DNA of 37,702 nt from an uncultured Clostridia bacterium. GTDB taxonomy: Bacteria > Bacillota > Clostridia > Oscillospirales > CAG-272. Position 1 is the stretch's first letter. Each line of letters begins with the position of its first letter. Below, piece by piece: positions 1 to 8,240 of the stretch. The stretch lies in the NCBI GenBank assembly GCA_944393415.1, contig CALYAD010000035.1, positions 1 through 37,702 on the forward strand, read 5' to 3'. The notes beneath the pieces were generated by a model. The model had not been told where the DNA came from. It worked only from the letters and a program-made list of their open reading frames with translations, and made no database searches. The translations under genes and the position numbers were made by a program.

Positions 1-121
1 CATTGGATTTTCCTTTCTTGGTTTACTCGTCATTTACCATTATAAAGGTTTTTTCAGTGAGTTGCAATCCTTTTTCACCTTTTTGCCTCTCTTTTTCTAC
101 AGTTGCACTTACTATTATAAT
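1..121 (-). mobile_element. Putative insertion-sequence end inside the ABC transporter gene
   Basis: The ABC exporter reading frame loses all family similarity just after its ATEFVA segment, near position 122. The replacing DNA carries a complete sigma-A-like promoter (39-67), a ribosome binding site (AAAGGA, 11-16) and an ATG at 1-3, all on the minus strand, so a gene starts here and leaves the window. A compact promoter plus start codon abutting a broken gene is typical of an insertion-sequence end carrying a transposase. The transposase itself, the second end and any target duplication are outside the window, so the family cannot be named. A chromosomal rearrangement or an assembly join is the alternative. 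Confidence 0.45.
39..67 (-). promoter_or_regulatory. Sigma-A-like promoter reading off the left edge
   Basis: On the minus strand TTGCAA (67-62) and TATAAT (44-39) are 17 nt apart. An AAAGGA site lies 7 nt before an ATG at 3-1. It probably drives the truncated gene at the window edge. Confidence 0.6.
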
Positions 122-1511
122 CCAAGCCACAAACTCGGTGGCCTGTGCCAGATCAAGTGCCTGTCGGACGTTTTCGTCCGTTTCTTCTCCCCGGCTCTCA
201 CCGAACAGTACGTTCTGCCGGATATCCCCGGAAAACAGCACGGCCTTCTGGGTGACATAGCCGACGCGGTCATAGAGGGCGTCGAATGTATAATCCTTTA
301 CATTTTGTCCGTCCACCAGCACCTCACCGGAGGTGGCGTCATAGAAACGGGCAATCAGGCTGACCAGCGTCGTCTTACCGCTGCCGGTAGCGCCGATGAA
401 CGCCACTGTCTCCCCCCGATTTGCCCGGAAGCTGATATGGCTTAAAATATCCTTGCCGGATGTCGGATAGCGGAAGGAAACGTTCCGGAATTCAACCGTG
501 CCCTTTTCAGGCGCATCGGTTTTATTTCCCTCCTGTAAAGTGATTTTTGTATCCAATACCGCGTTGATGCGCTGGGCGGAAACCTGAGCGGCCGGGATCA
601 GCATTATGATCATAACCATCATCATGATCGACATAATTACATAGGTGGCATACGTGCCGAACACCACGATGTCGCTGAAAGCGGTAAGGCGCTGGACGGC
701 GTCTGTAACGGATACTTGATTTACTATCGCCGCGCCCACCCAGTAAATCACCAACGACAAGGTATTCATGGCCAGAGTTACGGCCGGCAGCAAAACGGCA
801 AAAGCGCGCTGATTAAATAACTGGGTATTCATCAGGGTTACATTGGCTTTTTCAAACTTAGCGTTCTGGTAGTCTTCCGCATTATAGGCATGAACTACGT
901 TTATGCCGGTCAGATTTTCTCTTGCGATCTGATTGATATTATCCGTCAGTTTCTGTACCCTGCGCACACGAGGAAGGACGACTATAATAATGACCATCAT
1001 AATAGCGAGCAGAGCTGCCACAAAACCCGCTGTAATGGCGGAAAGCGTCCAGCTTTTATTGATGCTTAATGACGGCCCAGACTGCTGTAATCGGGGATTT
1101 GATCAGAATCTGCAGTCCCATAGCCGCCAGCATCTGAACCTGCGTAATATCGTTGGTAGTCCGGTTGATTAGGCTTGGGACAGAAAAAGAATTCATCTCC
1201 TGCTGTCCGAAATCCGCAGTCTTGTTAAAGACCGCCGACCGGATGGAAAATCCGAACCCGGCCGCTACCTTGGCAGTCAAATATCCGCAGATCACACAAA
1301 GCACGGCGCTGGCCAAAGTGCATCCCAGCATTTCCGCCCCGGTGTGCAGTATGTCCGACATTGTACTGTCGGGCGACTTGACCAATACGGTCAAATTGCT
1401 CATATAGTCCGGCAGCTTCAAATCAAAATATATCTGGCCTAAGACCAGCACAGCGCAAAGAACAGCCATGAGCCCTTCCTTTCGCCGCAGTTTTTTAAGT
1501 AATCTAATCAT
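122..1511 (-). pseudogene. ABC exporter (fused membrane/ATPase half-transporter), frameshifted and truncated
   Basis: The remains encode a type IV ABC exporter half, an ATP-driven membrane efflux protein that normally has about 580 residues and often works as a heterodimer. The first frame (1511-1056) encodes 151 residues with the first transmembrane segments, ending AVWAVIKHQ. The next frame resumes directly with INKSWTLSAITAGF and continues through the remaining membrane helices and the ATPase domain with Walker A (GATGSGKTT) and a Q-loop (GYVTQKAVLF). One extra base or two missing bases near 1065 explain the break. The ATPase domain then stops before the LSGGQ signature and Walker B, where foreign sequence begins (about 122). 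It follows ftsH on the same strand with a 139-nt gap, so it was probably the last gene of that operon. With signature and Walker B gone, it cannot hydrolyse ATP. Confidence 0.8.
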
Positions 1512-1553
1512 GACGCTTTTCTCCTTACATATCGGGATGTCTCAAAAATGATG

Positions 1554-1622
1554 CTATTTCTCTCCGCCCTGAACCCATTTGCCACGTAGCCCTCCGCAAA
1601 CGTCTGCAGCAGCTGTTTTCAT
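1554..1622 (-). CDS. Possible 22-residue ORF between ftsH and the ABC gene
   Basis: A short open frame starts at ATG 1622 with an AGGAAGG motif 6 nt upstream and runs for 22 codons (start MKTAAADVC) to a TAG. It lies in the gap between ftsH and the ABC pseudogene. I recognise no family. It may be a remnant or chance; only its ribosome binding site speaks for it. Confidence 0.2.
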   Translation of the reverse strand: MKTAAADVCGGLRGKWVQGGEK

Positions 1623-1650
1623 AGCATACCTTCCTTTTCTTCGGATTTAT

Positions 1651-3462
1651 TCATGCATTCAGAATTGACATAAACTCCTCGCCGGTGATGGTTTCTTTCT
1701 CATACAGATACTTGGCCAGCTCATCCAGCTTGTCCCTGTTCTCTTCCAAAATTTTCGCAGCCTTTTCGTGCTGACGCCTGATCAGCGCGATAACCTGCTT
1801 GTCAATCTCCGTCTGGGTTTCCGTCGAGCAGGCAGGGGTCGTGTCGCCGCCAAGGTACTGATTCTGCACCGTTTCCAGCGCGACCATGTCAAAATCCTTA
1901 CTCATCCCGTACCGGGTAATCATCGCCCGGGCGAGCTTGGTGGCCTGCTCAATATCGTTGGAGGCGCCGGTGGAAGCGGAGTGGAACACCAGCTCTTCCG
2001 CGGCCCGACCGCCGGTGAGCGTCGCAATCTTGTTTTCCAGTTCCTCCTGGCTCATCAGGTAATGATTGCCCTCATCCACCTGCATGGTATAGCCCAACGC
2101 ACCGGAGGTACGGGGCACGATCGTGATCTTCTGTACCGGGGCGGAATTGGTTTGTTTGGCCGCCACCAAGGCATGGCCGATTTCGTGATAGGCGACGATT
2201 TTCTTCTCCGCGTCGGTGAGAATTGCGTTTTTCTTCTGATAACCGGCAATAACGACCTCGATGCTTTCCTCCAGATCGGACTGGGTGACTAAATGCCGTC
2301 CGTCCCTTACCGCATGCAGCGCGGCCTCATTGATGATATTTGCCAGCTCCGCGCCGGAAGCGCCGGAGGCCATACGAGCGACCCTGCTGAAATCCACATT
2401 GTTATCCATCCTGACCTTTTTGGCGTGTACCTTGAGGATCTCCTCACGTCCTTTCAGATCGGGGAGCTCTACCGGAACCCGGCGGTCAAATCGGCCGGGC
2501 CGGGTCAGCGCCGGGTCAAGGGATTCCGGCCGGTTGGTGGCTGCCAGGATGACGACTCCGATATTTTCTTCAAAGCCGTCCATTTCCGTCAAAAGCTGAT
2601 TTAAGGTCTGCTCCCGCTCGTCGTTTCCGCCTAAGCGACCGTCCCGCTTTTGTCCGATGGCGTCGATTTCGTCGATAAATACGATACACGGCGCTTTTTC
2701 CTTGGCCTGCTTAAACAGATCCCGTACCTTGGAGGCGCCCAGACCGACAAACATTTCCACAAATTCCGAACCGGACATGGAAAAGAAGGGGACGTTCGAT
2801 TCGCCGGCCACGGCCTTTGCAAGCATGGTTTTACCCGTTCCGGGAGGGCCGACAAGCAAAATGCCCTTGGGCATGGACGCGCCGATTTCCCGGTATTTAC
2901 TGGGGTTATGAAGATAATCGACAATTTCGGAGAGGTTTTCCTTGGCCTCGTCCTCACCGGCAACGTCGGAGAACTTGATGCCCTCAGAGGATTTTACATA
3001 TACCTTGGCGTTGGATTTCCCGAACATCATGGTGTTGGGACCGCCCGCGTTTTTCATCATCCGTTTGTACATATACTGCCCGATGACCACGAAGATTACC
3101 ATTGGGAGTACCCAGGTCAACAGGAAGCTGAGGATGGGATTGGCCTGCTCAATAATCTCCCCCTCAAACTCGGCGCCCGAGTCCTTAAGCGTCTGCGTCA
3201 GATCCGGGTCCGGCATCATACCGGTTTTGTAAATCACGGTGTTGTCTTTATTGGTGAACAAAATCTGGTTTTCCGACTGCTGCACCTCCACCCGGCCCAG
3301 CTCCTGCTTTTCGGCCATATCCAGAAAGGTTCCGTAATCCACTTTCTGCACCTGACGCTGGGCAAGCCAGGGCATGGCGAGGAAATTGAACAGCAGCAGG
3401 ATCACAAGAACGATTCCATAGTAATAAATGAAAGGCTTTTTTGGGTGTTTCACTTCATCCAT
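1651..3462 (-). CDS. ftsH: FtsH-type membrane-anchored ATP-dependent zinc metalloprotease
   Basis: A membrane AAA+ protease that extracts and degrades membrane and short-lived cytosolic proteins, working as a hexamer on the cytoplasmic face. The 603 residues are near the usual family length. Two transmembrane segments (about 11-33 and 111-131) flank a short external domain. The AAA+ domain has Walker A GPPGTGKT (205-212), Walker B ending IDE (about 259-265) and the second region of homology RPGRFDRR (321-328). The protease domain has the zinc motif HEIGH (426-430) and a third ligand Asp near 503 in [11 protein letters not shown]. The start is an ATG with GGAGG upstream; it overlaps the stop of the small gene before it, so translation is probably coupled. 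Codon use (ATC/ATT for Ile, CGN for Arg) differs from genes to the right. It is probably an accessory paralogue in a transferred cassette, not the cell's housekeeping FtsH. Confidence 0.95.
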   Translation of the reverse strand: MDEVKHPKKPFIYYYGIVLVILLLFNFLAMPWLAQRQVQKVDYGTFLDMAEKQELGRVEVQQSENQILFTNKDNTVIYKTGMMPDPDLTQTLKDSGAEFEGEIIEQANPILSFLLTWVLPMVIFVVIGQYMYKRMMKNAGGPNTMMFGKSNAKVYVKSSEGIKFSDVAGEDEAKENLSEIVDYLHNPSKYREIGASMPKGILLVGPPGTGKTMLAKAVAGESNVPFFSMSGSEFVEMFVGLGASKVRDLFKQAKEKAPCIVFIDEIDAIGQKRDGRLGGNDEREQTLNQLLTEMDGFEENIGVVILAATNRPESLDPALTRPGRFDRRVPVELPDLKGREEILKVHAKKVRMDNNVDFSRVARMASGASGAELANIINEAALHAVRDGRHLVTQSDLEESIEVVIAGYQKKNAILTDAEKKIVAYHEIGHALVAAKQTNSAPVQKITIVPRTSGALGYTMQVDEGNHYLMSQEELENKIATLTGGRAAEELVFHSASTGASNDIEQATKLARAMITRYGMSKDFDMVALETVQNQYLGGDTTPACSTETQTEIDKQVIALIRRQHEKAAKILEENRDKLDELAKYLYEKETITGEEFMSILNA

Positions 3463-3616
3463 TGCAGCATTCCTCCTTCACGGCATTCGGGTTGATCTTA
3501 CCTACGGAATTGAGTATTTCCGGCGTATCTGTTTTGGACATTCCCGCGGTGAACCCGGCAAAAAATGCGGCGCGGGTACATTCGGCGGGCAAAACCCATT
3601 TATTTTCTTTCATCAT
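3455..3616 (-). CDS. Small conserved-looking protein (53 aa) coupled to ftsH
   Basis: A 53-residue protein beginning MMKENKWVLPAECTR and ending EECCNG. The start was chosen at ATG 3616 because GGGAGG lies 6 nt upstream; an in-frame ATG at 3643 lies deep inside the preceding gene and lacks such a site. Its first codons overlap the end of the coiled-coil gene by 17 nt and its stop overlaps the ftsH start, giving a tight three-gene unit. There is a short hydrophobic stretch (about 16-25, RAAFFAGFTAG) but no confident membrane helix, and a terminal CC pair. I recognise no family. Tight coupling suggests a partner or adaptor of the protease, which is inference only. Confidence 0.6.
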   Translation of the reverse strand: MMKENKWVLPAECTRAAFFAGFTAGMSKTDTPEILNSVGKINPNAVKEECCNG

Positions 3617-4058
3617 GCTTGTCCTCCCTTTGCTCTTCTTCACTCATTTGCAGGTCAATGGCTTTTAACGCAGCAATAAGCGCATACTGCATGGCTTGTG
3701 TGGCAAAATCAATTGCGTATTCTGCATATAATGTCACCGCCTCCGCTTTGTCTTCTTTCGATGTACTCATTTCTGAATGCAGGTCGCGGACCAGCTGCTT
3801 TTTCAGCAAAGCTTCTGCTTTCCGTCTGCATTCCAGCTGTATGCTGCCTAACGCGGAAACAGCCGGTGAACGGCTGTCTTCAATACTTTGACGAAGCAGT
3901 AAGCTTCGTTCCTGATATTCACCGGTCGCCTTCTCAAGTTCTTCGCATACCTTTTTGTGGTTTTCCTTCCCGCAAATTCGAATCCGGCTTTGAAGCTTAC
4001 CGTACTCCTGCTCCAATTCATAAAGCTTGATTGCAAAAATTCCCTGGCTTAATTTCAT
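3600..4058 (-). CDS. Hypothetical coiled-coil protein (152 aa), first gene of the ftsH operon
   Basis: A 152-residue, highly charged and mostly helical protein. Heptad-like stretches occur at about 10-60 and 70-105, and a hydrophobic alanine-rich helix at about 110-137 (YAIDFATQAMQYALIAALKA) is followed by an acidic/basic tail. No signal peptide is seen. AAGGAG lies about 13 nt before the ATG, with a three-codon ATG frame between them, so initiation may be weak. It is the first gene after the palindromic promoter region at 4162-4222 and overlaps the 53-residue gene that precedes ftsH. I cannot assign a function; a structural or regulatory partner of the FtsH protease is plausible from position alone. 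Confidence 0.7.
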   Translation of the reverse strand: MKLSQGIFAIKLYELEQEYGKLQSRIRICGKENHKKVCEELEKATGEYQERSLLLRQSIEDSRSPAVSALGSIQLECRRKAEALLKKQLVRDLHSEMSTSKEDKAEAVTLYAEYAIDFATQAMQYALIAALKAIDLQMSEEEQREDKHDERK

Positions 4059-4161
4059 AAATACATCTGATCTCCTTTCTGTATTGATCGCATATCAATA
4101 TCATTCTACTATATTATTATATCTTTTTTTCCCTTATATTCCACTCTCAAATCTCTTATTA

Positions 4162-4222
4162 TGTCCTTACAAAATTGCGAGAATGTCAAAAAAACTGACA
4201 GTTTGGTATTTCTGTAAGGACA
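4162..4222 (-). promoter_or_regulatory. Nested inverted repeats, candidate TetR operator/promoter of the ftsH operon
   Basis: TGTCCTTACA (4162-4171) and TGTAAGGACA (4213-4222) are perfect 10-nt inverted arms. Nested between them is TGTCA-N7-TGACA (4184-4200), which overlaps a minus-strand TTGACA (4189-4184). A CATAAT lies 20 nt downstream of that TTGACA, a long spacing. The TetR gene lies just upstream on the same strand, so these are the obvious candidates for its operator. Binding is inferred. Confidence 0.5.
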
Positions 4223-4300
4223 GATCGTTGAAATCACCGGAGGAGAATGTCATCGAAAACAAGTTATCTGAACAAAAGCACTTAAAGCCTTATATAACGG

Positions 4301-4343
4301 AAAAAGCATAAGGAGCAGCCGATTCCGGCCGAACCCTTATGCT
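4301..4343 (-). terminator. Rho-independent terminator after the tetR-family gene
   Basis: AGCATAAGG (4305-4313) and CCTTATGCT (4335-4343) form a perfect 9-bp stem with a smaller GC-rich stem inside the loop. Read on the minus strand the stem is followed by a T-run (4305-4301). It lies 44 nt after the regulator's stop and so separates it from the ftsH operon. Confidence 0.75.
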
Positions 4344-4386
4344 GGTCATTTCTTTTGGCGCATATAAGCTCTCACTAAACTGCGTT

Positions 4387-4968
4387 TTAATCATTTTGGA
4401 TATTTGAATCGATTGGATGAGAAGGCAAATTTTTGGCCCATTCGGATAATTCCCCGGACAAAATCCACTCGAACAGCTGTAGTAATCGTTCTTGGTCGAA
4501 ATTTGCTTTTTCTCCGCACATGATCAAGACACCCAGGATTCCGCAGGCATTATATCGGACTACAATTTCCATATCTCCCAGAGTAACAGCTAAGTCAGGC
4601 CGTTTTTGCTTTGTAAGTTCCTTCAAATAGGTGGTAACTGTTTCGATCATGATCAGCTCAATTTGCTTACGCCTTTGCGAATCCATAAGCCTCCGGATCT
4701 TAGAATAATGTTTTATCGTGAAAGATACGAAATACTGTAGCGCGGATCTTATATCCTCCGCTTCCAAGCTTTGCTTCAATATATGCTGAATCGCTTGATG
4801 GAAAGACCATTCAAGAACATCCATAATATCACGAAAATGATAATAAAATGTTTGACGGGAAATATGACATTCATCCAGCACGGCTTTAACTGTGATCTTA
4901 TCTATACTTTTATGCTCAAGCATTTTTGAGAATGTGTTGGCTATAACAGCCTTCATATCGATTGGCAA
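4387..4968 (-). CDS. TetR/AcrR-family transcriptional regulator
   Basis: A one-component repressor-type DNA-binding protein of about 193 residues. The N-terminal helix-turn-helix is clear (KITVKAVLDECHISRQTFYYHFRD, about 24-47), with the TetR signature TFYYHF. The C-terminal half is a helical ligand/dimer domain of the kind seen in DhaS-like regulators. The most likely start is TTG at 4968, with AGGAG 8 nt upstream; the upstream in-frame GTG (4977) overlaps that site and the ATG at 4956 is 20 nt away from it. A terminator follows. The downstream operon (coiled-coil protein, small protein, ftsH, ABC exporter) and the palindromes before it suggest that it controls an export/proteolysis response to a small molecule. 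The effector cannot be predicted. Confidence 0.85.
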   Translation of the reverse strand: MPIDMKAVIANTFSKMLEHKSIDKITVKAVLDECHISRQTFYYHFRDIMDVLEWSFHQAIQHILKQSLEAEDIRSALQYFVSFTIKHYSKIRRLMDSQRRKQIELIMIETVTTYLKELTKQKRPDLAVTLGDMEIVVRYNACGILGVLIMCGEKANFDQERLLQLFEWILSGELSEWAKNLPSHPIDSNIQND

Positions 4969-5054
4969 ACCAAACACTCCTTTCTATGTCTTGGGAAGCA
5001 CTCAGTTATTTCACAAAAGAAGTTCAAAACGGTGATTTTCTCCCAAAAATTTCT

Positions 5055-5275
5055 CCGGAAAAGGTGTATCTCTGATTTCAGCAGGCATGGTGTTTCATAT
5101 CCGCCTCCGGCTTTTTGAAAGCTCAGAGTAACGCTGCGCACGTCGCGGCGCTTCGCTGAAGTCCGGAAAAGTCGGAGACGGCGATGTAATATCTTGCTTA
5201 CTCAAATCCAATTACTTATCCCCTCCGGAAAAGTTTTTGAGGGTTTCAGGGAACTTTTTTCAAAAAGCTCCCTGA
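5055..5275 (-). repeat. Interspersed repeat copy R1
   Basis: Read on the minus strand, this gene-free stretch matches the two units at the right edge (37191-37702). It has a terminator-like hairpin first, then a core around TCCGGACTTCAGCG, then CAAAAAGCCGGAGGCG and a conserved block around GCTGAAATCAGAGATACACC. Similarity to 37300-37420 is near-identical over roughly 120 bp. It lies between the foreign cassette and the kinase operon. No coding capacity was found in the 4978-5297 gap. Confidence 0.8.
5244..5275 (-). terminator. Terminator-like hairpin after the histidine kinase gene
   Basis: TTCAGGGA on one side and TCCCTGAA on the other enclose AGCTTTTTGAAAAAAGT-like arms, giving a long stem 22 nt after the kinase stop on the minus strand. 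It forms the border of repeat R1. There is no long T-run outside the stem, so termination efficiency is uncertain. Confidence 0.55.
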
Positions 5276-5297
5276 ATTATTATAATTTCTGAAAGAA

Positions 5298-6347
5298 TCA
5301 TTTGATTTTCAGCCTGACGGTAAACCGGCACCCGCCCTCCGGAAGATTTTCGGTACTGACAGTACCGCCCGACACGTCGAGTATATGCTTGACCAGGGCA
5401 AGCCCCAGTCCGTTGCCCTCGGACTTATGTGAGCTGTCGCTCTGATAAAATCTTTCAAAAATATGGTTCTGCGCACCCGCGGGAATTCCCGGACCGTTGT
5501 CATCAACCGTAAATAAGATCTCATTTTTCTCCCGTTTCAGTCTCAGACGTATAAAGCCGTCTATGGGGTCAAATTTAATGGCGTTTCCTATCAGGTTATT
5601 CCAAACATGATAAAGAAGCCCCTCGTTCCCCGTGTACTCAATATTATCGAGATCAACATCGAACTCTATATTTTTTTCAGACCATTTAGGCTCAAGAAGT
5701 ACCACGGATTTTCTTATCTGCTCATCGAGCCGAAAGGTCGACGGACTTGCCTGTATAGCGTGACTGTCTATACGTGAAAGCAGAAGTATGTTTCCCACCA
5801 GCTCCGAAAGCCTTTCCGTATTGAAAAGGATCTTGTCTATATATCCCTGCCGCTCCTCGTCGGTAAGCGAGCTGTCCTGCAGTAAGGTTGTATATCCCTC
5901 GATAGCGTTTATCGGCGTCTTAATCTCATGAGAAACGTTTGAGACAAAGTCCGTTTGGAGTATCTCGGTCGCGCCAAGCTCTTTTACCATAAGGTTGAAG
6001 CTGTTATAAATATCCCTTATCTCGTGTATCCTGCTTTTTGTCTCAAGGTTAATTTTGAAATTCCCGTTAGCCACCCGCCTCATGCTGCGGCTCAGACGCC
6101 CCATCGGCGCGAAAAATATCTTACTGATAAAAAAAGTAAGTATACTTCCTATCACCAGACTTATTATTACCGGCCAGACCACTAACGAAAAAGCGAAATT
6201 CAGTCCGAGCACCTTGTTCATGACTACGGAAAGTATCAGGGACACAACAACGGTGACAAGTATTTCCGCCAGAATCATCAGAGACAGTATGAACTGATAG
6301 CTTGAAGGCGGAAGAGTTCCGTCTTTTCTGTTTGTTTTTCTGCTCAT
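5298..6347 (-). CDS. Sensor histidine kinase with almost no extracellular domain
   Basis: A membrane histidine kinase of 349 residues, partner of the response regulator 40 nt upstream. Two transmembrane helices (about 18-43 and 53-79) are separated by only about ten residues, so there is no room for an external sensor domain. A HAMP-like linker (about 77-125) follows. The phosphorylation box is SHEIKTP with His140; the ATPase domain has the N-box around Asn255, DDNGPGIP (282-289) and GNGLGLAL (311-318). The small loop suggests that it senses the membrane itself or a membrane partner, as in BceS/LiaS-type kinases; the CmpB-like membrane protein encoded first in the operon is the natural candidate partner. 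That last point is inference. Confidence 0.93.
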   Translation of the reverse strand: MSRKTNRKDGTLPPSSYQFILSLMILAEILVTVVVSLILSVVMNKVLGLNFAFSLVVWPVIISLVIGSILTFFISKIFFAPMGRLSRSMRRVANGNFKINLETKSRIHEIRDIYNSFNLMVKELGATEILQTDFVSNVSHEIKTPINAIEGYTTLLQDSSLTDEERQGYIDKILFNTERLSELVGNILLLSRIDSHAIQASPSTFRLDEQIRKSVVLLEPKWSEKNIEFDVDLDNIEYTGNEGLLYHVWNNLIGNAIKFDPIDGFIRLRLKREKNEILFTVDDNGPGIPAGAQNHIFERFYQSDSSHKSEGNGLGLALVKHILDVSGGTVSTENLPEGGCRFTVRLKIK

Positions 6348-6387
6348 ATATTACTTGGTTCGTTCCTTTCGCAGAACCCGCGCACGG

Positions 6388-7059
6388 TTATATCTTAACT
6401 ACCTTGTATCCGACGCCGCGCATCGTGATTATCTTGAAATCCGGATTGTCCCGGAAACGCTCGCGCAGACGGCCGATATGAACGTCCACAGTATGCGAGT
6501 CGCTCTCCGTATCATATCCCCAGATATCGTCCATAAGCTGCTGACGCGTGAAGATACGTCCGGGAAATGACGCCATCTTATAAAGAAGCATAAACTCCTT
6601 TTTGGGCAGCACGCTGGTCTCTCCGCCGGTGGTAACTGTCAGTGAGTCACACTCAAGTACGGCGTCTCCTATGACCTGCCGCCTTTCGCTCGCCATCTTG
6701 GCGCGGCGCAGGAGAGCGGAAACGCGCAGGACCATTTCATTTACATTGATCGGCTTGACCATAAAGTCGTCCGTGCCGGAAAGAAAGCCCATGCGCATGT
6801 CGTCAAAGGCGTCCTTGGCCGTTATCATCATGACCGGAGTGTAATCGCCGTCCTCACGAAGCTTTCTGACCAGCTCGTAACCGTCCATAACCGGCATCAT
6901 AATGTCGGAAATAATAAGATCGTAATAATCGTTGCAGACAGCGCTCAGGGCCTCGTTTCCGTTGGAGACGCCCTTGACGGTATATCCGTTTTTTATCAGC
7001 ACGTGAGAAAAAAGCTGTCTTAACTCCCTGTCGTCCTCAGCTATCAGTATCTTGAACAT
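6388..7059 (-). CDS. OmpR/PhoB-family response regulator
   Basis: A DNA-binding response regulator of 223 residues. The receiver domain (1-120) has the acidic pair near residues 9-10, the phospho-acceptor Asp52 in LIISDIMMPVMDG, and the TAK motif (80-82). The C-terminal winged helix (about 130-223) has the usual end KIITMRGVGYKV. It lies 33 nt after the CmpB-like gene and 40 nt before the kinase on the same strand, so all three are probably one transcript starting behind leader element L1. The target promoters cannot be read from this window; no repeated direct-repeat operator was found. Confidence 0.94.
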   Translation of the reverse strand: MFKILIAEDDRELRQLFSHVLIKNGYTVKGVSNGNEALSAVCNDYYDLIISDIMMPVMDGYELVRKLREDGDYTPVMMITAKDAFDDMRMGFLSGTDDFMVKPINVNEMVLRVSALLRRAKMASERRQVIGDAVLECDSLTVTTGGETSVLPKKEFMLLYKMASFPGRIFTRQQLMDDIWGYDTESDSHTVDVHIGRLRERFRDNPDFKIITMRGVGYKVVKI

Positions 7060-7092
7060 TTCCGCGTTTTCCCTTTCGATTCGGTTAATTTA

Positions 7093-8100
7093 TCATTCAA
7101 ATTCCATATTGGCATATACGCCCTCCATTCTTTCGTTCGGGAATCGGACGTCGATCCATTCCCAGAAGGCGTTTGAGGCTTCTATCCCGTTAACTCTTTG
7201 AGACCAACGGTAAAGAGCTATCATACTTACAACAAAATTAAATACAAAGAACACCGTCAGCACCCATGTGATGATCTTACCGGCTTTGTTAGGTATTCTC
7301 AGCATAAGCGCGGATATACGCGGGTACAGGTCCTTTATCCACAATACCCCGAGGAATCCCCACATTACGGAATAAAGCAGACAAATTCTGCCGTTTATAT
7401 TAAACGGAACCATGCTGTAATCCCATGCCCGCGACCCGAGAACGAATTCCATTCCCCAGGAGCAGAAATATTCAAGCACGCTCGCGAAAAGCATGCTTCC
7501 GATAAAGGCGTACCATTTACTGTGATTTCTGAATCTGTAAAGAAACGCGGTAATAGCCATCGCCCCCACGCCGTAGAGCAGGTTAAACGGTCCGTAGACC
7601 AGACCGGCGCGGCTTTCAAGATAGCCTCTGGTCAGCAGACACCAGATAAGCTCGATAACCACTCCGACAAAGCTTCCCGCGTAGCAGATCAGCAGCAGCT
7701 TGTAAATGTTTTTTCCCTTCGCGAAATAACCGCTGCGCTCCTCTGAAAGATCGATAGTGGAATTTGCGGGCGCGGCGGGAATAAATCTCCTTTTTCTTTT
7801 GCTTCGTTTCAGGTCATGCCAGCGGGTACTGTATTCGTCGCTGACGTTGAGCGATTGTATGTAAGCCTTGCGTAAATTCGCCGTGCCTCTTTTATAAGAG
7901 TCGATCCGCTTCTGAAGCTCTTCTCCCTCCTCCTCGGTCAGCTCGGTAGGGAAGACCTCTGTGCATACCTCGTCAAGCTCGTTTTTGACACCCGAAACCG
8001 CGTCAAGCAGCTCTATGCTTTTACTTTCAAATTCGGTTATATCAAGCGGCGGAACCTTTTCGGCTTCCGGCTGCTCGTCTTTTGTTTTGTATTCTATCAT
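7093..8100 (-). CDS. CmpB-like multi-pass membrane protein (putative ABC-transporter type IV family)
   Basis: The start is ATG 8100 (MIEYKTKDEQPEAEKV) with AGGTGA 5 nt upstream, supplied by leader element L1; a GTG nine bases earlier lies inside that binding site. The first 120 residues are acidic, helical and cytosolic-looking. About five hydrophobic segments follow, with YGPFNLLYGVGA, a conserved Trp-rich region and LYSVMWGFLGVLWIKDLYP, which I associate with Pfam family ABC_trans_CmpB (PF06541), a membrane family of unproven function despite its transporter label. It is first in an operon with a response regulator and kinase. Because that kinase has no external domain, this protein may be its sensory or transported-signal partner. 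Confidence 0.8.
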   Translation of the reverse strand: MIEYKTKDEQPEAEKVPPLDITEFESKSIELLDAVSGVKNELDEVCTEVFPTELTEEEGEELQKRIDSYKRGTANLRKAYIQSLNVSDEYSTRWHDLKRSKRKRRFIPAAPANSTIDLSEERSGYFAKGKNIYKLLLICYAGSFVGVVIELIWCLLTRGYLESRAGLVYGPFNLLYGVGAMAITAFLYRFRNHSKWYAFIGSMLFASVLEYFCSWGMEFVLGSRAWDYSMVPFNINGRICLLYSVMWGFLGVLWIKDLYPRISALMLRIPNKAGKIITWVLTVFFVFNFVVSMIALYRWSQRVNGIEASNAFWEWIDVRFPNERMEGVYANMEFE

Positions 8101-8240
8101 AATAATCACCTCATGTCGCCTTTGGCGACTAAAAAACCGTTATAATCGGTTTTACCGTTTTAATCGGTTTTTAATAGACATGAAAAATTTTCGTGTTTTG
8201 CATAGCAAAAAAATTTCTGCGTAGCTCAAATTTTCACGCT
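8101..8240 (-). promoter_or_regulatory. Leader element L1 (structured repeat before the CmpB-like operon)
   Basis: Minus-strand order: GCGTGAAA with a matching ACGC (short first stem), a T-run, TTTTGC-TAT-GCAAAA, the spacer AAAATTTTTCATGTCTATT, an inserted pair of 18-bp repeats (8136-8171), the hairpin GTCGCC-AAA-GGCGAC, then ATGAGGTGATTATT and the ATG of the CmpB-like gene. Spacer, hairpin and ribosome binding site match L6 and L8 almost base for base, although the genes behind them are unrelated. Confidence 0.8.
8136..8171 (-). repeat. Two 18-bp palindromic direct repeats inside L1
   Basis: ACCGTTATAATCGGTTTT (8136-8153) and ACCGTTTTAATCGGTTTT (8154-8171) differ by one base and each is an ACCG...CGGT inverted repeat. 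They interrupt the spacer that is continuous in L4, L6 and L8, so they are an insertion specific to this copy. Two tandem dyads 18 bp apart would suit a dimeric DNA-binding protein. Confidence 0.7.

Noticed and set aside
2650..3495. A 281-codon open frame antisense to ftsH
   Set aside because: No motif and no start signal; the opposite strand has a full set of FtsH motifs.
4027..4311. A 94-codon plus-strand open frame across the regulator/operon gap
   Set aside because: It runs through the palindromic promoter region and ends in the terminator stem; AT-rich and without family features.
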